A stretch of DNA of 64,000 nucleotides, from positions 186,001 through 250,000 of the forward strand of contig CAWAYQ010000028.1 of NCBI GenBank assembly GCA_963786225.1. Direction: 5' to 3'. A program made the position numbers and the translations under genes. This DNA is from Flaviflagellibacter sp963786225 (GTDB lineage Bacteria > Pseudomonadota > Alphaproteobacteria > Rhizobiales > Methylopilaceae). Below are positions 50,796-60,048 of this stretch, piece by piece. Numbering within the stretch: the first letter of the stretch is position 1; each line of letters starts with the position of its first letter. The notes beneath the pieces were generated by a model. It was not told the origin of the DNA. It ran no database searches and saw only the letters and a list, made by a program, of their open reading frames with translations.

Positions 50796-51950
50796 ATGGC
50801 TTCTCCCCTTCCTGAGAGGATCAAGCGCAATCTGGCGACATTGATCGCCTTCGATACGCAGAACCCGCCGGGACGTGAGGTCGAGGCAGCAAGCTGGCTT
50901 CGCAGCCTGTTCGACGGATTAGGGTTCGAAACCTCGCTCGACGAGTTCCGCAGCGGTCGCGCCAACGTCATAGCCCGCCTCGAAAACGGTCCAGGACCGG
51001 TCTTCGCGTTCAATACTCATATGGACGTCGTGCCGTCCGGAGCCGACTGGACGTCGAATCCGTTCGTGCTACGCGAGGAAAACGGGCGTCTTTACGGACG
51101 GGGCGCATGCGACTGCAAGGGTCCGCTGGCTGCAATGATTGAGGCCCTGCACATGCTTGCCGCCGACCGGACGTCCTGGTCCGGCACGCTTCTCGGCGTC
51201 TTCGTCGCCGACGAAGAAGTGGCGAGCGGAGGAGCCCGATCCTTTGCCGCGACGCAGCCCCGGGTTGACTACGTCGTCGTCGGCGAACCGACGTCGAATG
51301 CGACCTTCTCGGGGCACAAGGGCAGCCTTCGTCCGGTGGTCCGCGTGCATGGAATTGCCTCACATTCCGGCATGCCCGACCTCGGAGACAACGCCATCTA
51401 CCGGAGCGCGCAGCTTCTGCGTCTCATCGAAGAGTTCCACGAAGGTCATGTCCGAAACCGCTCTCACCCTTTGTGCGGGAGAGCCAGCCTGACCGTGACA
51501 CGTATCAACGGGGGTGAGGCCGACAACGTTTTGCCGTCGCATGTCGATATTCTGCTCGACCGCAGAATGGTGCCCGGCGAGGACGAGGCGGTCGCCCGAG
51601 GCGAAATCGAAACGCTTCTCGAGCAGGCGCGCGAGCACCACGGCGTGAACGCCGAAATTATCGCCTACCGCCCGACGACCGGGGGGCCGGCGGAAACACC
51701 TCGTGACGAACCGATCGTGCAAGCGAGTCTCGACGCATGCCGTCGGCACGGAACTGCGGCGCCTGGACCTTTGGGGCTCAGCGGAGCCTGCGATCTCGTG
51801 CATTTCCGGGCTTTGGGTGCGGCCGGCACCGTCGTTGGCCCCGGCTCGCTAGCGATGGCTCACAAGCCAGACGAGTACGTCCTCGCCGATGAACTCGTCG
51901 CCGCGAGTTTGATTTATCGCGACATCGCCCAGGAGATGATGAAGCCGTGA
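50796..51950 (+). CDS. ArgE/DapE-family deacylase (M20 peptidase)
   Basis: The ATG at 50796 follows GGAAGG and gives 384 residues. M20 metal-site motifs are visible: FNTHMDVVPSG (His and Asp), GRGACDCKGPLAAMI (bridging Asp), VADEEVASGGARSF (the catalytic EE pair), HKGSLRPVVRVHGIASHSGM in the dimerisation lid, and GACDLVHF near the end. It would hydrolyse an N-acyl amino acid or similar amide in the cytoplasm. It is the first of four closely packed plus-strand genes and overlaps the next one by GTGA. Confidence 0.92.
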   Translation: MASPLPERIKRNLATLIAFDTQNPPGREVEAASWLRSLFDGLGFETSLDEFRSGRANVIARLENGPGPVFAFNTHMDVVPSGADWTSNPFVLREENGRLYGRGACDCKGPLAAMIEALHMLAADRTSWSGTLLGVFVADEEVASGGARSFAATQPRVDYVVVGEPTSNATFSGHKGSLRPVVRVHGIASHSGMPDLGDNAIYRSAQLLRLIEEFHEGHVRNRSHPLCGRASLTVTRINGGEADNVLPSHVDILLDRRMVPGEDEAVARGEIETLLEQAREHHGVNAEIIAYRPTTGGPAETPRDEPIVQASLDACRRHGTAAPGPLGLSGACDLVHFRALGAAGTVVGPGSLAMAHKPDEYVLADELVAASLIYRDIAQEMMKP

Positions 51951-53128
51951 TCGAGAGTGACATCCCGGAGATCAGGCCCGGCTGCGAGTCCTCGTTCCGC
52001 CCGGAGGAATACGAGGCGCGCCTCTCTGCGGCACGAACAGCATTGATGGAAGCAAAACTCGATGTTCTCATCGTCACGTCGCCGGAGAACATCTTCTATC
52101 TGACCGGACAGCAATCGCCCGGCTATTACATGTTCCAGGCGCTTGTCCTGCCGGCTACAGGCGAGCCGTCCTTCGTCGTCCGCCAGCTCGAATACTACAA
52201 CTTCCGCGCCAACACCTTCATCGCCCAGGCGGAGGTATTTCAGGATGGCGAGGATCCGGCCGAGGTGCTTGTCGGCGTCCTGCGTAACCACGCACTCGCC
52301 GCGGGCCGGATCGGAATCGACAAGCGCGGCTGGTTTCTTTCAATCGCACTTTATGAGGCCCTGCAGGCTGGCCTGGGCCAACTCCACGACGGCGCCGGGA
52401 TTGTCGAGAAGTTGCGGGCGGTGAAGTCCTCCGCGGAAATCCAAAAGCTGGAAATCGCTGCGGCCTACGCCGACACGGGGATGAAAGCGGGGCTGGCGGC
52501 CATCGCGCCCGGTACTGGCGAGAATGACATAGCCGCGACGATCCTTGAGGCCATGGTGCGAGGGGGAACGGAATATTTGGCGATGGAGCCGCTGGTGACC
52601 GTTGCCGAACGCACCGGTCTGCCCCACGGCATGTGGCGTCGTCGCCACGTCGAGAAGAACGGCCCGGTATTGCTGTCGATTGCCGGATGCCGCGATCGCT
52701 ACCACGCCGCGATCATGCGCACAGCCTGGGTTGGCGACGTCCCGGCCGACGTTCTCGACATGGAAAAAACCTGCCAGGAAGCCCTGGACGCCGCACTCGA
52801 CGCGATCCGTCCGGGATCGCCCTGCGAAGCGGCGCATATCGCCTGCCAGAATGTGATCGACCGCGACGGGTATACTGACAACTTCCGCAAACGCACCGGT
52901 TATTCGATGGGCATCGCCTTCGCGCCCGATTGGGGCGAGGGCTCGGTACTCAGCCTTTATTCTGGCGTGCAAACCGAATTGCGGCCCGGAATGGTCTTTC
53001 ACGTCCCCGTGGCGCTGCGCGTCTTCGGCCGTCTAACGGTCGCCGTGAGCGAGACCGTTCTCGTCACGGATACGGGGTGCCGCGTGCTCGGCTCGATTCC
53101 CCGCCCACTTCTGCGCATCGCCGCTTAA
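51947..53128 (+). CDS. M24-family protein, creatinase/ectoine-hydrolase-like
   Basis: A 393-residue pita-bread-fold protein with a creatinase N-terminal domain (YEARLSAARTALMEAKLDVL, ENIFYLTGQQSPGYYMFQAL) and a C-terminal M24 domain. The M24 His is kept in RTGLPHGMW. The usual first metal Asp position reads VLLSIAGCRDRYHAAIMRT without the Asp pair, and the Glu-Pro motif is replaced in GMVFHVPVALR. This is the pattern of non-metallo members such as creatinase and the ectoine hydrolase DoeA/EutD; the segment TGYSMGIAFAPDWGEG also fits that group. It could open a cyclic or amidino substrate before the deacylase acts. Confidence 0.87.
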   Translation: MIESDIPEIRPGCESSFRPEEYEARLSAARTALMEAKLDVLIVTSPENIFYLTGQQSPGYYMFQALVLPATGEPSFVVRQLEYYNFRANTFIAQAEVFQDGEDPAEVLVGVLRNHALAAGRIGIDKRGWFLSIALYEALQAGLGQLHDGAGIVEKLRAVKSSAEIQKLEIAAAYADTGMKAGLAAIAPGTGENDIAATILEAMVRGGTEYLAMEPLVTVAERTGLPHGMWRRRHVEKNGPVLLSIAGCRDRYHAAIMRTAWVGDVPADVLDMEKTCQEALDAALDAIRPGSPCEAAHIACQNVIDRDGYTDNFRKRTGYSMGIAFAPDWGEGSVLSLYSGVQTELRPGMVFHVPVALRVFGRLTVAVSETVLVTDTGCRVLGSIPRPLLRIAA

Positions 53129-53147
53129 TCCACCTCAGAGGATCATC

Positions 53148-54041
53148 ATGAAAGACATCGCCGAATGCCGTGCGCAACTCCACGGGATCTTCAACATAAC
53201 CGTTACGCCCTTCACTCCAGATGGCGCGTTCGACTTCGCCGGGCTGGCCGCCAACATCGAGCGCGTTATCGGTCTCGGCTATGACGGCATCCTGATCGGC
53301 GGCACATATGGCGAGTTTCCCTCGATGTCGGCCGACGAGCGTGCCGAGCTCTTCCGCTGCGTCATGGACTTCGTGGGTGATCGCGTTCCGGTGATGCTCT
53401 GCAGCGCATCCTCCGATGTGCGGATCGTGCGGGACCTGACCCGGCTTGCCGGTGATCTCGGCGCCCTGCCGATGGTCACCCCGCCCTACGTCTCCGAAGT
53501 TACGGACGAGCAGATCGTCGCCTTTTTTCGTGACATAGCGCCACTCTCCAGAACGGGTATCCTCGTCTACAACGCGCCCGGGATCGGGATTACCCTGTCA
53601 CCGTCCGCGCTTGAGGAACTGGCGGATATTGAGGGCGTTGTCGGGCTGAAACAGGGCGACCTTGCACCGGCCGCGATCGACCGCATCGCCAACGTCCTGG
53701 CCGAGCGCGTGCGCCTGTTCTGTGCGTCCGACCTGGCTTTCCTCGGTCCGATGACGGCGGGCTTCCACGGCATCAGTTCCACCAACAGCTGTGTTTTTCC
53801 CGAACTTATCCTCGACGCCTTTCGGGCAATTCAAAGCGGCGACGGGAACCGCGCGCGCGATCTTCATCGCCGCTGGTACGCATTCCGCGCGCTTGCCCGT
53901 ACGTTCGGCCAGCCCCAGACCACCAAAGCGGGAATGAACTCTCGCGGCTTTGCCGGTGGATCCGTGCGTTTGCCGCTGCGCGATCTCGGACAGGCCGAGA
54001 GGGGCAAAGTTCAAGAGGTGGTGCAGGCGATCGTCACCTGA
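53148..54041 (+). CDS. DapA-family aldolase/lyase
   Basis: A 297-residue (beta/alpha)8 enzyme of the dihydrodipicolinate synthase / N-acetylneuraminate lyase family. It shows GIFNITVTPFTPDGAFDFAG, GILIGGTYGEFPSMSADERA, the catalytic Tyr in VYNAPGIGITLS and the Schiff-base Lys in GVVGLKQGDLA. The GGTYGE segment replaces the GTTGE of classic DapA, so the substrate is probably not the lysine precursor. It would split or join a 2-keto acid in the pathway of the neighbouring deacylase and aminotransferase genes. Confidence 0.92.
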   Translation: MKDIAECRAQLHGIFNITVTPFTPDGAFDFAGLAANIERVIGLGYDGILIGGTYGEFPSMSADERAELFRCVMDFVGDRVPVMLCSASSDVRIVRDLTRLAGDLGALPMVTPPYVSEVTDEQIVAFFRDIAPLSRTGILVYNAPGIGITLSPSALEELADIEGVVGLKQGDLAPAAIDRIANVLAERVRLFCASDLAFLGPMTAGFHGISSTNSCVFPELILDAFRAIQSGDGNRARDLHRRWYAFRALARTFGQPQTTKAGMNSRGFAGGSVRLPLRDLGQAERGKVQEVVQAIVT

Positions 54042-54082
54042 TCGCATCTCGTTTGCCCACGATTTTCCGGAAGGACAGCCTG

Positions 54083-55285
54083 ATGAACGCGCTTCTTTCG
54101 CCTCGCATGAGCCTCGTGCGCCCGTCACCTACGGCGGAGATTTCCGACAAGGTGCGGGCGCTTGCCGCATCCGGCACCCGCGTCATCAATCTCGGGGAAG
54201 GCGAACTGGACTTCCAAACCCCGGAACACGCGGCCTCGGCGGGGATCGAGGCCATCGTCCGGGGTGATACGAAATACACCGCCGTCAGCGGCACCGCGCC
54301 GCTCAAGCAAGCCATCGTCGCAAAGTTCCGCAACGAGAACGGCCTTTCATATACCTCTTCGGAGGTGATCGCCGGGACCGGCGCCAAGCAGCTGATATTC
54401 AACGCGCTGCTCGCGACCCTCGGCCCCGGTGACGAAGTCATCGTGCCGGCTCCTTACTGGGTGTCCTATCCCGACATGGTGGCGATCGCGGAAGGTATGC
54501 CCGTCATCGTCGAATGCACCGAAAGCGACGGCTGGAAACTGACCCCGCACGCTCTTCGGCGAGCCATTACACCTCGCACCCGCTGGGTCATCCTCAACTC
54601 GCCGAACAACCCAACTGGCGCGATCTATTCGCGGGAAGAGCTCGCGGGGCTCGCCGCGGTGCTACGCGACTCCCCGCACGTCCTCTTGATGGCTGACGAT
54701 ATCTACGAGCACGTCCGCTATGGCGCCGCATTCGCCACCCCGGCCGAAGTAGCGCCCGAGCTCCGCGATCGGACGCTGACGGTCAACGGTGTCTCGAAAG
54801 GCTATTCCATGACCGGCTGGCGCATCGGTTATGCGGGCGGTCCAGCCTGGCTGATCGCGGCTATGCAGACCCTGCAGTCGCAATCGACGTCCAATCCGAG
54901 TTCGATATCCCAGGCCGCAGCGGTCGCGGCGCTTGAAGGCGACCGTGCTTTCATGGACCCGTGGATTGTCGAGCTCAAGGCGCGCCGCGATATCGTGGTC
55001 GAAGCCGTCAATGCCGCGGCTCATCTGCGCTGCGGCACACCCGAAGGCGCATTTTACGTTTTCGCCGATTGTCGCGCTGTCGTCGGGCTGACTACGCCAC
55101 GGGGGCAAAGTATCGCCAACGACTTCGAGTTCGCGACCTACATCCTGGATGAGGCGCGCGTAGCGGTCGTCCACGGCGGCGCCTTTGGTGCGCCAGGGTA
55201 CTTTCGCATCGCGTATGCGATCGACCGCCCAATCCTGCGTGAGGCCTGCGAGCGCCTCGTGGCAGCCTGCGCGCGGCTCGGATAG
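54083..55285 (+). CDS. Class I/II PLP-dependent aminotransferase
   Basis: The ATG at 54083 follows GGAAGGACAG and gives 400 residues. AspC/AraT-type features are INLGEGELDFQTPEHAASAG, TGAKQLIFNALLATLGPGDE, PAPYWVSYPDMVAIA, ILNSPNNPTGAIYSREEL and the PLP lysine in NGVSKGYSMTGWRIGYAGG, with an Arg for the substrate carboxylate near FRIAYAI at the end. It would transfer the amino group of an amino acid to a keto acid in the cytoplasm. It is the last gene of the four-gene operon and convergent with the TctA gene. Confidence 0.94.
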   Translation: MNALLSPRMSLVRPSPTAEISDKVRALAASGTRVINLGEGELDFQTPEHAASAGIEAIVRGDTKYTAVSGTAPLKQAIVAKFRNENGLSYTSSEVIAGTGAKQLIFNALLATLGPGDEVIVPAPYWVSYPDMVAIAEGMPVIVECTESDGWKLTPHALRRAITPRTRWVILNSPNNPTGAIYSREELAGLAAVLRDSPHVLLMADDIYEHVRYGAAFATPAEVAPELRDRTLTVNGVSKGYSMTGWRIGYAGGPAWLIAAMQTLQSQSTSNPSSISQAAAVAALEGDRAFMDPWIVELKARRDIVVEAVNAAAHLRCGTPEGAFYVFADCRAVVGLTTPRGQSIANDFEFATYILDEARVAVVHGGAFGAPGYFRIAYAIDRPILREACERLVAACARLG

Positions 55286-55362
55286 CGCTGCACGCTTCAG
55301 TCGTTCTAGTGCGCGGTTGCGCCTGCGTATCGCTCGATTTGAGCCGCATACCTGCGGCCGGC

Positions 55363-56859
55363 TCAGGCCCGGGTCGGTTCAAGGGGAAGCCGCCACCGCC
55401 GCCAGTTCTTCAGCAACGGGCTGAGCACGATCAGTAATGTTATAGCAAGGAGGATCGCGGAGACCGGCCGGGTGACGAAGACGCTCGGGTCGCCCAGCGA
55501 CAGCGCAAGGGTCTGACGCAGCGAATTCTCGAGAAGCGGCCCTAGAACGATGCCGAGGACTAGCGGGGCGAGTGGCCAGGAATTTCGCTTGAACAGCCAG
55601 CCGGCGATGCCGAAGCCAACCAGCAGCCAACAATCCTGCAGACTGTTCGACGCGGAATAGGCTCCCAGAACGCACAAGGCGCTGATCGGCGGATAGAGCC
55701 AGCTATAGGGCACTATGAGAAGCCGGGCGAACAGGCCGGCCAGCGGAAGGTTCAAGATGAGGAGCAGGGCATTCGCCACATAGAGGCTCGCAATGACGCC
55801 CCACACCAGCGTCGAATTCTCGGTGAACATGTCAGGCCCCGGCCGCAGGCCAAACATGATCATGGCGCCGAGCATGAGCGCCGTGGCGCCCGAGCCGGGT
55901 ACGCCGAGCGCGAACATCGGCACCATGTTGCCGGATACCGCCGAATTGTTGGCAGCTTCCGGTCCCGCAACGCCCTCGATCGCCCCCAGGCCAAATCGTT
56001 CGGGTGTCTTCGAGACTTTCTTTTCGACAATATAGGACATGAACGATGCGATGGTGGCGCCCGCTGCGGGAAGAACGCCGACGACGAAACCTATCATAGT
56101 GCCGCGCAGGATCGGCAACCAGGAAGCCTGCCAGTCGGCCCAGGTCGGAACGACCTTCGTGACGCGGACCACGGGGGGTGGAACGCTCAGCGAGCATTGG
56201 GCGAGGATCTCGCCGAGCCCGAACATCGCGATGGCGACGACGATGAACTCGACGCCATCGAGCAGCCATAGCTGACCGAAATCGAATCGCGGCAAGCCGG
56301 ACTGTCCGTCGATGCCGATCGTGGAAAGCAGAAGCCCCAGCACGCCCATCGCCAAGCCCTTGGCAATCGAGCCGCCGACCGCGGCGAGCGCGGTGAGCCC
56401 GAGAAGGATCAGTGAGAAGTATTCGGCTGGCCCGAATACCAACGCCGCCTTCGCCAGCGGCGGCGCAAGCAGCATCAACCCCACGGTGCCGAGCGTGCCG
56501 GCGATGAAGGAGGCGATGGCCGCGATTGCGAGCGTCGATCCGGCCTTCCCCTGCCGAGCGAGCTGATAGCCGTCAAGTGCGGTCATGACGCTGCTTGCCT
56601 CCCCCGGTACATTGACCAGGACCGCAGTCAGCGTGCCTCCATATTGCGAGCCCGCATAAAGGCCTGCGAACATGATCAGCGTCCCGGTCGCATCGCCTCC
56701 GAAGGTGAGCGGCAGAAGAAGCGCAATCGCCGTCGAGGAGCCAATGCCCGGCAGCGCGCCTACGACCTGGCCCAGCAGCACTCCGGCAACGCACATCAGC
56801 AGGTAATAAGGCGTCGAGACCGTCGCAAAGCCGGCGAACAGATCGGTCATCGCACTCAT
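55363..56859 (-). CDS. Tripartite tricarboxylate transporter, large permease (second TctA-family protein)
   Basis: About 498 residues from the ATG at 56859, one base after the TctB stop; an ATG at 56850 is also possible. It has about 12 spans and the family signatures LLGQVVGALPGIGSSTAIAL, GLYAGSQYGGTLTAVLVNVP, GEASSVMTALDGYQLARQGK and FVVGVLPAAGATIASFMSYI. It differs clearly in sequence from the TctA-family protein at 38326-39831, so it was not duplicated locally. It serves the second catabolic locus. Confidence 0.94.
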   Translation of the reverse strand: MSAMTDLFAGFATVSTPYYLLMCVAGVLLGQVVGALPGIGSSTAIALLLPLTFGGDATGTLIMFAGLYAGSQYGGTLTAVLVNVPGEASSVMTALDGYQLARQGKAGSTLAIAAIASFIAGTLGTVGLMLLAPPLAKAALVFGPAEYFSLILLGLTALAAVGGSIAKGLAMGVLGLLLSTIGIDGQSGLPRFDFGQLWLLDGVEFIVVAIAMFGLGEILAQCSLSVPPPVVRVTKVVPTWADWQASWLPILRGTMIGFVVGVLPAAGATIASFMSYIVEKKVSKTPERFGLGAIEGVAGPEAANNSAVSGNMVPMFALGVPGSGATALMLGAMIMFGLRPGPDMFTENSTLVWGVIASLYVANALLLILNLPLAGLFARLLIVPYSWLYPPISALCVLGAYSASNSLQDCWLLVGFGIAGWLFKRNSWPLAPLVLGIVLGPLLENSLRQTLALSLGDPSVFVTRPVSAILLAITLLIVLSPLLKNWRRWRLPLEPTRA

Positions 56860-56860
56860 G

Positions 56861-57322
56861 TCAAAGACCCAGCAGACCACGTGGAAGGGGAGCGCCGAGC
56901 CAGACCCTGAAGACCAGGATCAGGACACCGGCCACTGCGGCGGAAACGATGAAGGACTTCAGCACAGCGAAGCGTTCGATAAAGACGAATATGACGAACA
57001 TCATGAGGAAGAGGCCGGCCGCCGCACCAACAACCTCGAGGCCGAGCACGGTGACGAGTATGATGGCGACAATGGCGAGCGGCTTGCCGATCCCGCCCGC
57101 CTCTTCATCGCTTGCTTGCCAGGATCGCAACGCCAAGCCCGAGAACACGATAAGCAGCGCGCCGTAGACGAGCGGCAGGAAGCCGCTCGCGGGCTGTCCA
57201 TCGAACCATACGCCGATACGAAGGGCTTCGAAGACCCAGTAGCCCCCGATCAGGATCAGACCGAGGGCCACCCAGGTCCCGCTCGAGCGGGCGGCCTGCC
57301 GGATGGAGCCGGAAGGCATCAC
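56861..57322 (-). CDS. Tripartite tricarboxylate transporter, small permease (second TctB-family protein)
   Basis: A 153-residue protein with four hydrophobic segments (WVALGLILIGGYWVFEALRI, GFLPLVYGALLIVFSGLALR, PLAIVAIILVTVLGLEVVGA and LFLMMFVIFVFIERFAVLKS). The ATG overlaps the end of the binding-protein gene (ATGA at 57322-57319). Identity rests on size, topology and its place between the TctC- and TctA-family genes. Confidence 0.87.
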   Translation of the reverse strand: MMPSGSIRQAARSSGTWVALGLILIGGYWVFEALRIGVWFDGQPASGFLPLVYGALLIVFSGLALRSWQASDEEAGGIGKPLAIVAIILVTVLGLEVVGAAAGLFLMMFVIFVFIERFAVLKSFIVSAAVAGVLILVFRVWLGAPLPRGLLGL

Positions 57323-58284
57323 GCGAGATAATCCCGGAACACCTTCTCCTGCTCGGTGAGATATTTGGTATAGGCGTCCCCGGACAGCAGGAACTCGCGC
57401 GCCCCATTCTGCTCGACATAGGCTTTCATCTGCGTCGAGGCGGCGACCTTTTCGAGCACGCCTATCCAGTAGGCTGCCGCCTCGTCCGGCATTCCTTTTG
57501 GCCCGCCGATACCGCGGAAGGCTTCGAAGCGCACCGTAGCGAGGCCGCTCTCCTTCGTCGTTGGAACGTCGGGCAGCTGCGAATAGCGCGCCTGCCCAAG
57601 GGTCGCGAGAGCCTTGATAGCGCCGGCTTTGACCTGGCCGAGGAACTCGATCGCAGTTCCGATCGTCGCCTGGACATGGCCGCCCAGAACCGCGTTGAGC
57701 GCCTCGCCGCCGCCGCTGAAATTGGCGAGAGTGAACTTGATGCCGCCGGCGCGCGCTAGGATGCGGGCAGCGAGTTCATCGCTCGAACCGCCAGACGAAA
57801 GAGTAATGGCGCCATTGTGCTTCGCCTTCGCGTCGTCGATCATATCCTTAAGGCTGTTCCAAGGAGCGTCGCCTTTTACGAACAGCAGATAATCTTCAGC
57901 GAAGAAATTGGCGAGCGGACGCAGCTCACGCCAACCTGGCGCATTTGCCACCTTGAGCGGCGTCAGAACGGTGGCATTGTTGACAACTACGAGGGTCTCG
58001 GGATTGGCAGCCCGGTTGGACGCGACGTAGCCGATGCCGACGGCGCTCCCTCCGCCGGGCTTGTTGAGAGGAGTCAGATTGACCGGGCAAAGCTTTTCTT
58101 CCGCTATGATCTTGCCGACAACACGGGCGAAAACGTCGGCCCCGCCGCCTGGCGCATAGGGGATGACGAGCTCGATATCGTTCGATGGCGCCCATGCAGC
58201 GAAGCTCCGCCGCAACATCGAGGGGGACAGCGAAAGAGCCGATGCGCCGGTGATGCCCGCTGCAAATGTCCGTCTGCTAATCAT
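57319..58284 (-). CDS. Tripartite tricarboxylate transporter binding protein (second TctC/Bug protein)
   Basis: A 321-residue periplasmic protein. The N-terminus has a twin-Arg motif, SRRTFAAGITGASALSL, so export may use the Tat system, unlike the Sec-type TctC protein at 40322-41269. The Bug core follows: DIELVIPYAPGGGADVFARV, LTPLNKPGGGSAVGIGYVAS and NFSGGGEALNAVLGGHVQAT. It is the first gene of the second transporter operon and divergent from the enolase-superfamily gene. Confidence 0.93.
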   Translation of the reverse strand: MISRRTFAAGITGASALSLSPSMLRRSFAAWAPSNDIELVIPYAPGGGADVFARVVGKIIAEEKLCPVNLTPLNKPGGGSAVGIGYVASNRAANPETLVVVNNATVLTPLKVANAPGWRELRPLANFFAEDYLLFVKGDAPWNSLKDMIDDAKAKHNGAITLSSGGSSDELAARILARAGGIKFTLANFSGGGEALNAVLGGHVQATIGTAIEFLGQVKAGAIKALATLGQARYSQLPDVPTTKESGLATVRFEAFRGIGGPKGMPDEAAAYWIGVLEKVAASTQMKAYVEQNGAREFLLSGDAYTKYLTEQEKVFRDYLA

Positions 58285-58767
58285 GGGAGATTGCTCCTAC
58301 TTGTGCGCGTCTGCCATGGACGCGATGACCTGCGTTGCAGGCAATTCGCTCAGTGTCCGGAACGAACCCTGGTCAGGCTATGCAGATCGGCTTCGTGAGT
58401 TAATCAGGAAAAATTCGTGCATTATCCCGCTGGTCCGATCAATGCGGGCTCGTGCAGGAATGCAGGAACATTGAGCATGTTGCGCAATTCCGGACCGGCA
58501 CTGCGAACATGAATTCAGCAGTACACGCCAAAGACGTTCGCACCTAGCATCCAGTTCAGACGCGTCATTCGTCTGCATCGTCGGGATCCATTGATCGTGC
58601 AGACTGAATAATCCCCCACATAAATGCGTTTCACGGCGCGACACGGCCGCACTAGCGTTGCGCCCCTGCGCTGGAGCGCCGGGCTTTCGTGTGCGGCTCA
58701 CCGACATTCGTGTCGCGTATGTACCCCGTTCTCCAGGCAGCAAAGTCGCTGACCGCTGGAGAACTCG
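58285..58767. promoter_or_regulatory. Divergent promoter region with an AATT-TGCATTA site
   Basis: The 480 bases between the TctC-type gene (-) and the enolase-superfamily gene (+) contain no convincing gene. AATTCGTGCATTA at 58412-58424 resembles AATTGCTGCATTA at 50716-50728, differing only in two central bases. This suggests a common regulator of both transcription units, but the match is short. Confidence 0.4.
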
Positions 58768-59874
58768 ATGAAGATCGCAAGGATAGAAGCCCACCACCTG
58801 GAGAACATCCCGATTGAGCCGCCGCCCTTTCGCGAGCTGCCGAATGTTGAGGATGCACTGCTTGTCGAGATCGAAACGACCGACGGAATCGTCGGCTGGG
58901 CGATGGGCGGGTACATGCATCCCCTTATGGTGGATTTCATCAACCGCTACTGCGCACCAGCCCTTGTGGGCATGGATCCCATGTTCACCGAAGGGGTAAT
59001 CTCGCGCTTCGACAAACATTCGGGCGAGCGCTTCCTCGGCCGTGGTTTCGTGTCCGCGGTCAGCATGATTGACATTGCCCTCTGGGACATCAAAGGCAAG
59101 GCGCTCGGTAAGCCGGTCCACCACCTCCTCGGCGGCGCCCGCGAGAAGGTGCCGGTATATATCACCCATGGCGCGGCGTATGCGGGCGCGCCCATCTACA
59201 GCGTCGAGGAACTCGCGGCGGAAGCCGCGCATCTTAAGGGACTCGGCAACAAGCACCTCAAGAACACGGTGGGCCGCCAAGCGTCGCCGGATCCAGACGA
59301 CAACTCTATGCGCATGCGCGCGATCCGCGATGCCGTGGGACCGGACGTCACTCTGGCGATGGACGGAAACTGCCGTATGTCGGTCTCCCAGGCTGTGCGC
59401 CTGTGCCGGCTGACCGAGGATCTGAACATCAGCTTTTTCGAGGAGCCGGTGTTCAACAACGACCCCCAGCTCTTGCATGAGCTCAAGTCGAAGACGATGG
59501 TTCCGATCGCCGCTGCCGAAAATCACAAATTCTCTTGTCGGGACCTTCTCGTCTCCGATGCGGTTGATATCATCCAGCCGAACGTTAACAACGACGGCGG
59601 CTATACCGCCTGCATCAAGATCGCGGGAATGGCGCAGGCCTTTAACAAGCCGATCGGCCATGGCAACGGCAGCGGCCCGCACAACATCGCCCTGAACGCC
59701 GGCCTCAGGAACGGCGGGATCATCGAGTATCACTACCATAAGTGGATGGCCTACAACGCCATCTTCAAGTCAGTGCCGCAGCCGACGAACGGCTACCTTG
59801 AAGCCTCCAAGGAACCCGGGCTTGGGCTCGAGCCGAAGGACGGCCTGATCCGCGAGTTCAAAACAAAGCACTGA
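58768..59874 (+). CDS. Enolase-superfamily enzyme with HxK variant
   Basis: A 368-residue mandelate-racemase/muconate-lactonizing type protein. Metal ligands are seen in TLAMDGNCRM (Asp), ISFFEEPVFN (Glu) and IAAAENHKFS (Glu), and the catalytic His in PIGHGNGSGPHN. At the second-strand KxK position the sequence is GNKHLKNTVGRQ, so the first Lys appears to be replaced by His or shifted. The upstream part (GYMHPLMVDFINRYCAPALV, SMIDIALWDIKGKALGKPVH) is standard. It probably dehydrates or epimerises an acid brought in by the divergent TctCBA system. Confidence 0.9.
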   Translation: MKIARIEAHHLENIPIEPPPFRELPNVEDALLVEIETTDGIVGWAMGGYMHPLMVDFINRYCAPALVGMDPMFTEGVISRFDKHSGERFLGRGFVSAVSMIDIALWDIKGKALGKPVHHLLGGAREKVPVYITHGAAYAGAPIYSVEELAAEAAHLKGLGNKHLKNTVGRQASPDPDDNSMRMRAIRDAVGPDVTLAMDGNCRMSVSQAVRLCRLTEDLNISFFEEPVFNNDPQLLHELKSKTMVPIAAAENHKFSCRDLLVSDAVDIIQPNVNNDGGYTACIKIAGMAQAFNKPIGHGNGSGPHNIALNAGLRNGGIIEYHYHKWMAYNAIFKSVPQPTNGYLEASKEPGLGLEPKDGLIREFKTKH

Positions 59875-59884
59875 GGATCATGAG

Positions 59885-59913
59885 CCGGGGGAGCCGCTCC
59901 CAAAGTCCCCCGG
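59885..59913 (+). terminator. Hairpin after the enolase-superfamily gene
   Basis: CCGGGGGA and TCCCCCGG form a perfect eight-pair stem with a 13-base loop, ten bases after the stop codon. No T run follows, so strength is uncertain. Confidence 0.5.
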
Positions 59914-60048
59914 ACCTCACCTCCTCAAGCCGACGGTCCACGGCCTCAACGGGATGGGCCGGTGATTGGCGGCCCCCACTCGACGAAGCGGCGTACGGCG
60001 CGTCGCCAACTCGGCTCCGTGCGAGGAGGCGTTAGCGAGCCGGTGAGT

